From positions 1 to 27,305 of the forward strand of contig JBJXHB010000315.1 in NCBI GenBank assembly GCA_046160725.1: 27,305 nucleotides of DNA, read 5' to 3'. Both the position numbers and the translations under genes were made by a program. The notes beneath the pieces are model-generated. The model was given only the letters and a program-made list of their open reading frames with translations, searched no databases and was not told the origin of the DNA. Numbering within the stretch: the first letter of the stretch is position 1; each line of letters begins with the position of its first letter. Positions 7,052 to 14,043 of the stretch are shown piece after piece. Source of the stretch: JBJXHB01 sp046160725. GTDB taxonomy: Bacteria > Pseudomonadota > Gammaproteobacteria > Burkholderiales > Burkholderiaceae_C.

Positions 7052-7972
7052 ATGAGCGCCGCGGCCGTCCTGGCCCCGGCACCGGCAGCCGAGCGGCTGG
7101 TTGGCGCCTGGTACCGCGCCTGGCCGGTGGCGCTGGTGGTGGCGCTGGGGCTGCTGGCCTGGCATGCGCTGGCGGTGTGGCTGAACGCGCCGCAGGTCAT
7201 CGAGCGGCTGGACGGCATCGGCAACACCTGGGGCTGGCGTGAGCTGGTGGCGGCGTGCTGGGCCATGGAGCGGCCGGTGCTGCCGGCACCGCACCAGATC
7301 GTGCAGGAGTTCGTCGCCAGCATCGTCGACAACGACATCGACAGCCCGCGCAACCTGCTGTTCCATGCCGGCGTCACGCTCACCGCCACGTTGCTGGGCT
7401 TCGGCCTGGGGCTGCTGCTGGGCGTGCTGATTGCCGTCGGCGTGGTCCACAACCGGGTGCTCGATCGTGGCCTTCTGCCCTGGATCATCGCGTCGCAGAC
7501 CATCCCGATCCTGGCCATCGCGCCGATGGTGGTGGTGGTGCTGGGCAGCCTGGGCTATCCGCCGCTGGTCAGCAAGGCCGTGATCTCGATGTACCTGTGC
7601 TTCTTTCCGGTGGCGGTGGGCATGGTCAAGGGGCTGCGCAGCCCGGACCCGCTGCAGCTGGACCTGATGCGCACCTACAGCGCCTCGCGGCCGCAGGTGC
7701 TGGCCTGGCTGCGCCTGCCGGCGGCCGTGCCTTTCCTGTTTGCCAGCGCCAAGGTGGCCATTGCCACCAGCCTGATCGGGGCCATCGTCGGCGAACTGCC
7801 CACCGGAGCCCAGGCCGGACTGGGCGCACGGCTGCTGCAGGGTTCGTATTTCGGCCAGACGGTGCAGATCTGGTCCGCCCTGCTGATGGCATCGCTGCTG
7901 GGCGTGACGCTGGTGGCCCTGGTCGGCCTGCTGGAGCGCGCTGTCGGCCGGGCCATGGGGGGACGCGTATGA
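7052..7972 (+). CDS. ABC transporter permease 1 (BPD_transp_1, NitT/TauT type)
   Basis: The product is a 306-residue inner-membrane permease. A first hydrophobic segment lies near residues 25-45. A polar stretch of about 40 residues follows, then the LPAPHQIVQEF segment that usually begins the core domain. Several further helices come next, with the EAA-like coupling region around LDLMRTYSASRPQVLAWLRL contacting the ATPase. The polar loop after the first helix is longer than in most SsuC/TauC proteins. A short relay ORF (7026-7055) joins the ATPase stop to this start with an ATGA overlap; no strong Shine-Dalgarno is present. The gene overlaps the second permease by 4 nt, so a heterodimeric permease is likely. 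Confidence 0.9.
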   Translation: MSAAAVLAPAPAAERLVGAWYRAWPVALVVALGLLAWHALAVWLNAPQVIERLDGIGNTWGWRELVAACWAMERPVLPAPHQIVQEFVASIVDNDIDSPRNLLFHAGVTLTATLLGFGLGLLLGVLIAVGVVHNRVLDRGLLPWIIASQTIPILAIAPMVVVVLGSLGYPPLVSKAVISMYLCFFPVAVGMVKGLRSPDPLQLDLMRTYSASRPQVLAWLRLPAAVPFLFASAKVAIATSLIGAIVGELPTGAQAGLGARLLQGSYFGQTVQIWSALLMASLLGVTLVALVGLLERAVGRAMGGRV

Positions 7973-8988
7973 CCGCGACGGCCAGCGCTTCCACCAGCGC
8001 TTCCGCCAGCCCCGCCGGCGGCCCCGCCATGCCGGGGCAGCTGCGCGCCGTGCCGGCATGGGCGGTGGCGCTGGCCGGCGCCGTGATGCTGGCCGCGGCC
8101 ATCGCCATGCTGCGCGCGGTGGCGGCCGACGGGCCGCGCGGCGCGGCACTGGCAGGGGTCTGGGCGGCGCTGCTGCCCTGGCTGGCCGGCCTGTGGTGGC
8201 TGCTGGACCAATGCGCGGCGCGCCTGCTCGGCCGCTGGACGCGCTGGGTGGCGCCGGCGTTGCTGGGCGCGGCGTTGCTGTACCTGTGGGAGCTGCTGGT
8301 GGTCGGCTTCGAGGTGCCGCGGGTGCTGCTGCCGGCGCCACATGCGGTGGCCGACGCGCTGGTGGCGCGCTGGGGCACGCTGTGGACCGACTTCCTGCAG
8401 ACCGCCTGGGCGGTGGTCGCCGGCTATGGCATCGGCTGCGGCCTGGGCCTGGCCATGGCCCTGCTGGCCGACCGCTACGACCTGCTGCGCCGCGGCATGC
8501 TGCCCCTGGCCGGGCTGGCCGGTGCGGTGCCCATCGTCGGCATCGCGCCCATCATGGTGATGTGGTTCGGCTTCGACTGGCACAGCAAGGCCGCGGTGGC
8601 GGCCATCGTCACCTTCTTCCCGATGCTGGTGAACACCCTGGCCGGCCTGGCCACCGTGGACGCCATGCACCGCGACCTGATGCGCACCTATGCCGCCGGG
8701 CATGGCGCCACGCTGCTCAAGCTGCGGCTGCCTGGCGCGCTGCCGTTCATCTTCAACGCGCTCAAGATCAATTCGACGCTGGCCTTGATCTCGGCCATCG
8801 TGGCCGAGTTCTTCGGCTCGCCCATCACCGGACTGGGCTTTCGCATCAGCGCCGAGGTGGCGCGCATGAACGTCGACGTGGTCTGGGCCGCCATTGCGCT
8901 GGCGGCCCTGGCCGGCAGCCTGTTCTACGGCCTGGTCGCGGTGCTGGAGCGGGCGCTGACCTTCTGGCATCCCTCATACCGGCGTTGA
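7969..8988 (+). CDS. ABC transporter permease 2 (BPD_transp_1, NitT/TauT type)
   Basis: This 339-residue permease starts at ATG 7969, overlapping the permease 1 stop as ATGA. It begins with an Ala/Ser/Thr-rich tail. Two extra N-terminal hydrophobic segments (about residues 25-45 and 60-80) precede the usual helix ending in YLWELLVVG and the LPAPHAVADAL segment that starts the core. The coupling loop reads HRDLMRTYAAGHGATLLKLRL, very close to that of permease 1, as expected for paired subunits. The extra N-terminal helices make it longer than typical 250-270-residue family members. It should form the membrane channel with permease 1. Confidence 0.9.
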   Translation: MTATASASTSASASPAGGPAMPGQLRAVPAWAVALAGAVMLAAAIAMLRAVAADGPRGAALAGVWAALLPWLAGLWWLLDQCAARLLGRWTRWVAPALLGAALLYLWELLVVGFEVPRVLLPAPHAVADALVARWGTLWTDFLQTAWAVVAGYGIGCGLGLAMALLADRYDLLRRGMLPLAGLAGAVPIVGIAPIMVMWFGFDWHSKAAVAAIVTFFPMLVNTLAGLATVDAMHRDLMRTYAAGHGATLLKLRLPGALPFIFNALKINSTLALISAIVAEFFGSPITGLGFRISAEVARMNVDVVWAAIALAALAGSLFYGLVAVLERALTFWHPSYRR

Positions 8989-9012
8989 CCGCCAACGCAC
9001 ACAATCGGCCCA

Positions 9013-9041
9013 TCCTGCGCCGCAAGCAGGAGCCCCTTTTT
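9013..9041 (+). other. Attenuator-like hairpin plus T-run before the binding-protein gene
   Basis: TCCTGC (9013-9018) pairs with GCAGGA (9026-9031) around GCCGCAA. After five more bases a run of five T follows (9037-9041). The stem is short and the T-run displaced, so this would be at best a leaky terminator. It sits in the 82-nt gap between permease 2 and the binding-protein gene, the only sizeable gap in the transporter part. Confidence 0.3.
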
Positions 9042-9070
9042 GCACCCCCCCAACCGATAGGAGAGACACC

Positions 9071-10072
9071 ATGAGCAAGCGCGCCACCACCCTGAAGCTG
9101 CTGAGCGCCGTCGCGCTGGCGGCATCGACCTTTGCCGCCCAGGCCCAGGACAAGCTGACGCTGCAGCTGAAGTGGGTCACCCAGGCCCAGTTCGCCGGCT
9201 ACTACGTGGCCAAGGACAAGGGCTTCTACAAGGAGGCCGGCCTGGACGTGACCATCAAGGCCGGCGGCCCCGACATCAACCCCAGCCAGGTCATCGCCGG
9301 CGGCGGCGCGGACGTCATCGTCGACTGGATGCCCAGCGCCCTGGCCACGCGCGAGAAGGGCGTGCCGCTGGTCAACATCGCCCAGGTGTTCCAGCGCTCG
9401 GGCATGCAGCTGACCTGCCGCAACGACAGCGGCGTCAAGGCACCGACGGACTTCAAGGGCAAGACGCTCGGCGTCTGGTTCTTCGGCAACGAGTACCCGT
9501 TCCTGTCCTGGATGGACAAGCTGGGCCTGAAGACCGCCGGCGCGACGCCCGACGTCAAGGTGCTCAAGCAGGGCTTCAACGTCGACCCGCTGCTGCAGAA
9601 GCAGGCCGCCTGCATCAGCACCATGACCTACAACGAGTACTGGCAGCTGATCGACGCCGGCATGAAGGCCGACCAGCTGACCGTCTTCAAGTACGAGGAT
9701 CAGGGCGTGGCCACCTTGGAGGACGGCCTGTATGCGCTGGAGAAGTCCCTCGCCGACCCGAAGATGGCCGAGAAGCTGGCCAAGTTCGTCAAGGCCAGCA
9801 TGAAGGGCTGGGACTATGCGGTCAAGAACCAGGACGAGGCGGTCAAGATCGTGCTCAAGAACGACGCCTCCGGCGCGCAGAAGGAGGCGCACCAGAAGCG
9901 CATGATGGGCGAGGTGGCCAAGCTGGTCGGCACCGGCAAGACCGGCATGCTGGACATGAAGGCCTACGACCGCACCGTGGACACCCTGATGAAGGGCAAG
10001 AGCGACCCGGTCATCACCAAGAAGCCGGCCGGCGCGACCACCGACAAGATCTTCGCCGCTGCATCGAAGTGA
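9071..10072 (+). CDS. ABC transporter substrate-binding protein, NMT1/THI5-like
   Basis: The product is a 333-residue periplasmic protein. Its N-terminus is a Sec signal peptide with a hydrophobic core and probable cleavage after QAQA or AQA (residues 22-25). The mature protein begins with LTLQLKWVTQAQFAGYYVAK, the start of the NMT1/THI5 domain used by binding proteins for thiamine-precursor pyrimidines (ThiY), nitrate and sulfonates. ATG 9071 follows AGGAG (9059-9063) at 7 nt. It is the last gene of the operon, before a strong terminator. The family includes binders of aminopyrimidines, which suits a pyrimidine catabolic operon. The actual ligand (uracil, thymine, dihydropyrimidine, hydantoin) is not determined by what I can see. 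Confidence 0.9.
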   Translation: MSKRATTLKLLSAVALAASTFAAQAQDKLTLQLKWVTQAQFAGYYVAKDKGFYKEAGLDVTIKAGGPDINPSQVIAGGGADVIVDWMPSALATREKGVPLVNIAQVFQRSGMQLTCRNDSGVKAPTDFKGKTLGVWFFGNEYPFLSWMDKLGLKTAGATPDVKVLKQGFNVDPLLQKQAACISTMTYNEYWQLIDAGMKADQLTVFKYEDQGVATLEDGLYALEKSLADPKMAEKLAKFVKASMKGWDYAVKNQDEAVKIVLKNDASGAQKEAHQKRMMGEVAKLVGTGKTGMLDMKAYDRTVDTLMKGKSDPVITKKPAGATTDKIFAAASK

Positions 10073-10119
10073 CGGGCTGAGCCGGCGCCGGCATGACGCC
10101 GGCCCTGGAATGGTCCGGA

Positions 10120-10146
10120 GGGTCGGCCCCGCGCCGGCCCTTTTTT
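10120..10146 (+). terminator. Rho-independent terminator of the pyrimidine/transport operon
   Basis: GGGTCGGC (10120-10127) pairs with GCCGGCCC (10133-10140) around CCCGC, with one G-U pair. Six T follow directly (10141-10146). It lies 48 nt after the binding-protein stop and before a convergent gene. An additional GCCGGC-rich inverted repeat at about 10081-10104 lies just upstream. Confidence 0.85.
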
Positions 10147-10178
10147 CATCGTGCCCCCGCTTCAGCCTTGAAACGGCT

Positions 10179-10436
10179 CTAGCGGTAGTAGGCCTCGACC
10201 TTGCCCTTGAGCGTGACCATCAGCGGGCGGCCCTTGCGGTCCAGCGCCTTGGCATGCGGCACCTTGATCCAGCCCTCGCTGATGCAGTACTCCTCGACAT
10301 CATGGCGGTCGCGGCCGTTGAAGCGGATGCCGATGTCGTGCTCGAAGACCGCCCGGATGTGGTGCGGGCTCACAGGGTCGACCGACAGGCGGTCGGGCAG
10401 GTCGGGGCGGGTCGGGGCAGCCGGTTCGGTCGTCAT
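10179..10436 (-). CDS. DUF3297 family protein
   Basis: This 85-residue soluble protein matches the DUF3297 family as I recall it: an N-terminal LPDRLSVDPVSPHH segment, then GIRFNGRDRHDVEEYC and SEGWIKVP, and a C-terminal DRKGRPLMVTLKGKVEAYY. No catalytic residues are known to me and the family has no established function. The frame is open further upstream, but ATG 10436 gives a protein starting just before the conserved part, of typical family length. It is convergent with the binding-protein gene and probably monocistronic. I would not link it to the pyrimidine pathway. Confidence 0.85.
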   Translation of the reverse strand: MTTEPAAPTRPDLPDRLSVDPVSPHHIRAVFEHDIGIRFNGRDRHDVEEYCISEGWIKVPHAKALDRKGRPLMVTLKGKVEAYYR

Positions 10437-10533
10437 GTCGGATGTCGTGGGCAGGCCGCCATGGCGGCGGACGGGACCGCATTGTGGGCGAGCCGGGACA
10501 TCGGCCCGGCGTGTCGTGGCCCATGGCCCGTGG

Positions 10534-11235
10534 CTATGCGCTGCGCGGCCCGGGGTCTGTGATCCAGCCAAAGCGCCGGGCCTGCATCACGGCCTGGGCG
10601 CGCGAGCGCACCTGCAGCTTGCGGTAGGCGCGCCGGATGTAGGTGCCCACGGTATGACGGGACACACCCATGCGATCGGCGATCTCGATGGCAGTGAAGC
10701 CGGCCGCGGACTGCTGCAGCACCTGCACTTCCTGCTCCGACAGGCTGGCGCGCGCGCCCTCCGTTGCCGTGGCGGCGGATCCCGCCAGCGGCGTGGCGGC
10801 CGTCGCAGCGGCGGCCAGGCGCGTCAACAGTCGCCGCGCCAGGATGGGGCTGACCGGGCTGCCACCATCGCGCAGCACCTGCAACTGGGCCACCAGGTCC
10901 TGCGGCGAGGCATCCTTGAGCAGGTAGCCGGTGGCGCCGGCCTCGATGGCGGCGATCAGCTTGTCGTCGTCGTCCAGGGTGGTCACCATCACCACGTCGC
11001 AGTCGGGCCGCGTGGCGACCGCAGCGCGGATCACGTCCAGGCCGCTGCCGCTGGGCAGGCCGATGTCCACCAGCACCACCTGTGGCCTCTCGCGGTCCAC
11101 CATCGCCAGCGCGTCCGGCAGGTCGGACGCTGCGCCCACCAGCTCCAGTGCCGGTGCCCGCAGCACGGCCGACGCGAACGCGGCCCGGAAGACGGGATCG
11201 TCCTCGACGATGACAACGGTGAGTGGCGGGTGCAT
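10534..11235 (-). CDS. NarL/LuxR-type response regulator, orphan
   Basis: The 233-residue protein has a receiver domain in its first 120 residues: acidic pocket Glu11-Asp12-Asp13, phosphoacceptor Asp57 in VVLVDIGLP, Thr85-Thr86, and Lys107 in GYLLKDAS. An Ala/Thr-rich linker (about 140-165) leads to a LuxR-type helix-turn-helix: LSEQEVQVLQQSAAGFTAIE, then ADRMGVSRHTVGTYIRRAYR and KLQV. ATG 11235 is the first in-frame ATG that places the receiver strand at the N-terminus; the frame is open further upstream to 11373. No histidine kinase gene is next to it in this window, so its partner is elsewhere. The targets are unknown. Confidence 0.9.
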   Translation of the reverse strand: MHPPLTVVIVEDDPVFRAAFASAVLRAPALELVGAASDLPDALAMVDRERPQVVLVDIGLPSGSGLDVIRAAVATRPDCDVVMVTTLDDDDKLIAAIEAGATGYLLKDASPQDLVAQLQVLRDGGSPVSPILARRLLTRLAAAATAATPLAGSAATATEGARASLSEQEVQVLQQSAAGFTAIEIADRMGVSRHTVGTYIRRAYRKLQVRSRAQAVMQARRFGWITDPGPRSA

Positions 11236-11334
11236 GGGTCGTGGGCCCGGCCAGGGATGGCGGACGACGCCACGGGTGACCGGCCGGCGAGTGTGGACCC
11301 GCCCCTCGGTACCGCGCCATCCCACGATTGACGA

Positions 11335-11364
11335 GCCGCTGTCGCGAGAACGCGCGACAGCGGC
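11335..11364. other. Perfect 12-bp inverted repeat upstream of the response regulator gene
   Basis: GCCGCTGTCGCG (11335-11346) and CGCGACAGCGGC (11353-11364) are exact reverse complements around AGAACG. The repeat lies in the 227-nt gap upstream of the response regulator gene (minus strand). It could be an operator or an RNA hairpin; no T-run follows on either strand. Confidence 0.45.
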
Positions 11365-11432
11365 GGCTGCCACCAGCGTTCAGTTGAAGCTGCGCGCTCG
11401 CGCCTGCATGCGCTCGCCGCGACGCGGCAATC

Positions 11433-11452
11433 GGCTGTCCGCAGGGACAGCC
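11433..11452 (-). other. Hairpin just after the PaaK-like gene
   Basis: GGCTGTCC (11433-11440) and GGACAGCC (11445-11452) form a perfect 8-bp stem with a 4-base loop, 11 nt beyond the stop of the PaaK-like gene in the direction of its transcription. There is no T-run, so it may act as a 3' end stabiliser or Rho-linked end rather than a classical terminator. Confidence 0.4.
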
Positions 11453-11462
11453 TCCTGTCCGC

Positions 11463-12752
11463 TCAGCTGAAGCTGCGCGAATCTTCGATGACCTTGCCGT
11501 CGTTGGGGAGCGTGCCGGGGGCCAGCAGCTGCACGTCGCCGCGCAGCTTGGTGATGTCACGGATGCTGCGGGCGATGGCGTCGACGATGCCGTCGGGCTG
11601 TGCGCTGACCTCGACGCGCAGGGCCAGCTGGTCGTTGGACATCTCGCCCGAGACCACCAGGCGCGCCTTCAGCACCTCCGGATGGCGGCGCGCGATCTCG
11701 GCCACCTGGCTGGGATGCACGAACATGCCGCGCACCTTGGCCGTCTGGTCGGCGCGGCCCAGCCAGCCCTTGATGCGGGTGTTGGTGCGGCCCGTCGGGC
11801 AGGCGCCGGCCAGCACGGCCGACAGGTCACCGGTGCCGAAGCGCACCATCGGATAGTCCGGGTTCAGCACGGTGATGACGACCTCGCCGACCTCACCGTC
11901 CGGCACCGGGTCGCCGGTGCCGGGCCGCACGATCTCCAGGATCACGCCCTCGTCCAGCACCAGGCCCTGGCGCGCCGCCGTCTCATAGGCGATCAGGCCC
12001 ACATCGGCGGTGGCATAGCACTGGTAGCCGGCGATCCCGCGCTCGGCCAGCCAGTCGCGCAGGCTGGGCGGGAAGGCCTCGCCGCTGACCAGCGCCTTCT
12101 TCAGCGACGGCAGCGCGACGCCGGTCTCGGCCGCCTTCTCCAGCAGGATGCGCAGGAAGCTGGGCGTGCCGGCATAGCCGTCGGGCCGCAGGTCGGCCAT
12201 CGCCTGCAACTGCAGCTCGGTGTTGCCCACGCCGCCGGGGAAGGTGGTGCAGCCCAGCGCCTGGGCGCCGGACTCCATGATCCAGGCGCCGGGCGTCAGG
12301 TGGTAGCTGAAGCTGTTGTGCACCAGGTCGCCGGCGCGGAAGCCGGCCGCGAACAGCGCCCGCGCCACGCGCCACCAGTCGGCGGCATGGCCGTCCGGCT
12401 CGTAGATCGGCCCGGGCGACTGGTACACGCGACGCGCGCCGGACAGGCCGCGCAGGCTGCGCCAGCCGATGGCGGAGAAGCCGCCGAACGGGTCGCGCCG
12501 GGCGTCGTCAGCGGTGGCGCGGGCGGCCTTCTGACACTCCAGCAGTTCGGGCTTGCGCAGCACCGGCAGCCGGGCCAGCGCGGCGCGGCTGGAGACGGTG
12601 CCGGCATCGATGCCGGCCAGCAACTCGGCAAAGGCCGGCGTGGCCTGCGCCTGGGCCACCTGGCTCGGCAGCGCGGCCATCAGGGTGGCCTCGCGCGCGG
12701 CCGGGTCGCGGGCCTCCAGCGCGTCGTGGTACGGGTTCACGGCCTCAGTCAT
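11463..12752 (-). CDS. Phenylacetate-CoA ligase (PaaK)-like protein with degenerate ATP-binding loop
   Basis: This 429-residue protein follows PaaK-type adenylating enzymes throughout: GDLVHNSFSYHLTPGAW, GCTTFPGGVGNTELQLQAM and GYAGTPSFL in the N-domain; VRFGTGDLS, GRADQTAKVRGMFVHPSQ and a C-terminal LPNDGKVIED with the lysine expected for adenylation. Where PaaK has the P-loop SSGTTGKPT, this protein reads QSPGPIYEP, lacking the Thr-Thr-Gly-Lys pattern, and the usual YGxSE motif reads YATADVG. GGAG at 12764-12761 lies 2 nt from ATG 12758 but 8 nt from ATG 12752, so 12752 is preferred. It overlaps the upstream 103-residue gene by 8 nt and is the last gene of the importer operon. It may be a non-adenylating binder or an atypical ligase. 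Confidence 0.85.
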   Translation of the reverse strand: MTEAVNPYHDALEARDPAAREATLMAALPSQVAQAQATPAFAELLAGIDAGTVSSRAALARLPVLRKPELLECQKAARATADDARRDPFGGFSAIGWRSLRGLSGARRVYQSPGPIYEPDGHAADWWRVARALFAAGFRAGDLVHNSFSYHLTPGAWIMESGAQALGCTTFPGGVGNTELQLQAMADLRPDGYAGTPSFLRILLEKAAETGVALPSLKKALVSGEAFPPSLRDWLAERGIAGYQCYATADVGLIAYETAARQGLVLDEGVILEIVRPGTGDPVPDGEVGEVVITVLNPDYPMVRFGTGDLSAVLAGACPTGRTNTRIKGWLGRADQTAKVRGMFVHPSQVAEIARRHPEVLKARLVVSGEMSNDQLALRVEVSAQPDGIVDAIARSIRDITKLRGDVQLLAPGTLPNDGKVIEDSRSFS

Positions 12753-13056
12753 CGTCATTGCTCCATAGCGCCAGGCTCTTCTTCAGCGCAGCGGTGAAGT
12801 CGCGCAGCGCCGCGGCGTCGCGGGCCTGCCTCGGGGGTTGCCATTCGGGGCTGCGCCGCGACGGCCGGCGCACCATGCGCAGCGCCAGTGCATCGCCCTC
12901 GACCCGGGCCTGGGCGATGGCGGTGCCCCGGCGTTCGAACACGCCCTCACGCTCGGCCAGGCCCAGCTCGCGCCAATCGCGCCGCAGACGCTGCAACGCA
13001 TCGTCGGGCTTGAACGGCGGCGGTGCGAAACCGCCAGGCAGATCGTCAGTCGTCAC
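12745..13056 (-). CDS. Small protein of unknown function, partner of the PaaK-like gene
   Basis: The product is 103 residues starting from GTG 13056, preceded by AAGGA at close spacing. No ATG is available nearby. It has a proline-rich start (LPGGFAPPPFKPDDALQRL), a basic centre (MVRRPSRRSPEWQPPRQARD) and a helical C-terminus ending WSNDDD. There is no signal peptide or membrane segment. I do not recognise the family. It overlaps the PaaK-like gene by 8 nt, so the two are translationally coupled and may form a complex. Homologues, if they co-occur only with this importer type, would make it a dedicated component. Confidence 0.75.
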   Translation of the reverse strand: MTTDDLPGGFAPPPFKPDDALQRLRRDWRELGLAEREGVFERRGTAIAQARVEGDALALRMVRRPSRRSPEWQPPRQARDAAALRDFTAALKKSLALWSNDDD

Positions 13057-13063
13057 AGTCCTT

Positions 13064-13148
13064 ATCCAAGGTCCGGCGTGGATCCGGCTTTGCCGGTCCG
13101 CCGCCGGGGCCCCCTCGGGGGGCAGCGAGCGGGAGCGAGCGTGGGGGC
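13064..13148 (+). repeat. Intergenic repeat, copy A
   Basis: This 85-nt element contains a GGATCCGGC/GCCGGTCC hairpin (about 13080-13099), then GCCCCCTCGGGGGGC and a GCGAGC-rich part ending in GTGGGGGC. It stops directly at the livF stop codon (13151-13149). It closely resembles the reverse complement of copy B (16622-16705) and shares its core with copy C (18489-18530). It fills the livF/103-residue gene junction. Confidence 0.75.
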
Positions 13149-13958
13149 CTACGACAACCACCGCTTGCGTCGCTTGTAGCTCTTGACGTCCTTGAAGCTC
13201 TTGCGGTCGCCACCGCCCATGCCGAGATAGAACTCCTTGACGTCCTCGTTCTCGCGCAGGGACTTCGCCTCGCCGTCCATCACGATGCGGCCGTTTTCCA
13301 GGATGTAGCCGTAGTCCGCATAGCGCAGGGCCATGTTGGTGTTCTGCTCGGCCAGCAGGAAGGTCACCTTCTCGCGCTGGTTCAGGTCTTTGACGATCTC
13401 GAACACCTCTTCGACGATCTGCGGCGCCAGGCCCATGCTGGGCTCGTCCAGCAGCACCATCTTGGGCTCGGCCATCAGCGCCCGGCCGATGGCGCACATC
13501 TGCTGCTCGCCGCCCGAGGTGTAGGCGGCCTGGCTGGTGCGGCGGGTCTTCAGCCGCGGGAAGTAGTTGTAGACCTTCTCCAGCGTGGCCGCGATGGCGG
13601 CCTTGCCGTCGCGGCGGGTGTAGGCGCCGGTCAGCAGGTTCTCCTCGATGGTCAGGTGGGCAAAGCAGTGCCGCCCCTCCATGACCTGGATCACGCCGCG
13701 GTCGACCATGGCCGATGTCGAGAGCTTCTCGATGCGCTCGCCGCGCAGCTCGATGCTGCCCTTGGTCACCTCGCCACGCTCGCCGGCCAGCAGGTTGCTG
13801 ACGGCGCGCAGCGTGGTGGTCTTGCCGGCGCCATTGCCGCCGAGCAGCGCGACGACGCCGCCCTCGGGCACCGTGAGCGAGACGCCCTTGAGCACCAGGA
13901 TGACGTGGTTGTAGATGACCTCGATGCCGTTGACGGTGAGCAGTGCGGTGGCAGTCAT
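13149..13958 (-). CDS. livF: Branched-chain-type ABC transporter ATPase LivF
   Basis: This 269-residue ATPase has Walker A GGNGAGKTT at 40-48, a TSGGEQQM signature and Walker B MVLLDEPSMGLAP. These identify the LivF subfamily of the hydrophobic amino acid/carboxylate importers. Normal LivF proteins end at about 235-240 residues; this one carries a C-terminal extension of roughly 30 residues that ends in a basic tail (DVKSYKRRKRWLS). ATG 13958 has AGG five bases upstream; the frame's upstream extension crosses an intergenic hairpin and is not used. It pairs with LivG to drive import through LivH/LivM. The cargo in this operon is probably an organic acid that the operon's acyl-CoA ligases activate. 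Confidence 0.93.
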   Translation of the reverse strand: MTATALLTVNGIEVIYNHVILVLKGVSLTVPEGGVVALLGGNGAGKTTTLRAVSNLLAGERGEVTKGSIELRGERIEKLSTSAMVDRGVIQVMEGRHCFAHLTIEENLLTGAYTRRDGKAAIAATLEKVYNYFPRLKTRRTSQAAYTSGGEQQMCAIGRALMAEPKMVLLDEPSMGLAPQIVEEVFEIVKDLNQREKVTFLLAEQNTNMALRYADYGYILENGRIVMDGEAKSLRENEDVKEFYLGMGGGDRKSFKDVKSYKRRKRWLS

Positions 13959-13968
13959 GGGAGCCTCA

Positions 13969-14018
13969 TGCAGATCCAAGGCCACACACGCCGGCGGCGC
14001 CATGGTCTTGGATCTGCA
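13969..14018. other. Long inverted repeat in the binding-protein/livF gap
   Basis: TGCAGATCCAAGGCCA (13969-13984) and TGGTCTTGGATCTGCA (14003-14018) are reverse complements except for one G-U position, with an 18-base loop. It lies ahead of livF in the minus-strand transcript, next to a second GC-rich hairpin. Confidence 0.6.
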
Positions 14019-14043
14019 GGCGGGGCGGCGCACGGGCCGGCCC

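Noticed and set aside
10081..10104. GCCGGC-rich inverted repeat as an independent terminator
   Set aside because: No T-run follows. The hairpin at 10120-10146 is the better terminator; the first may only assist.
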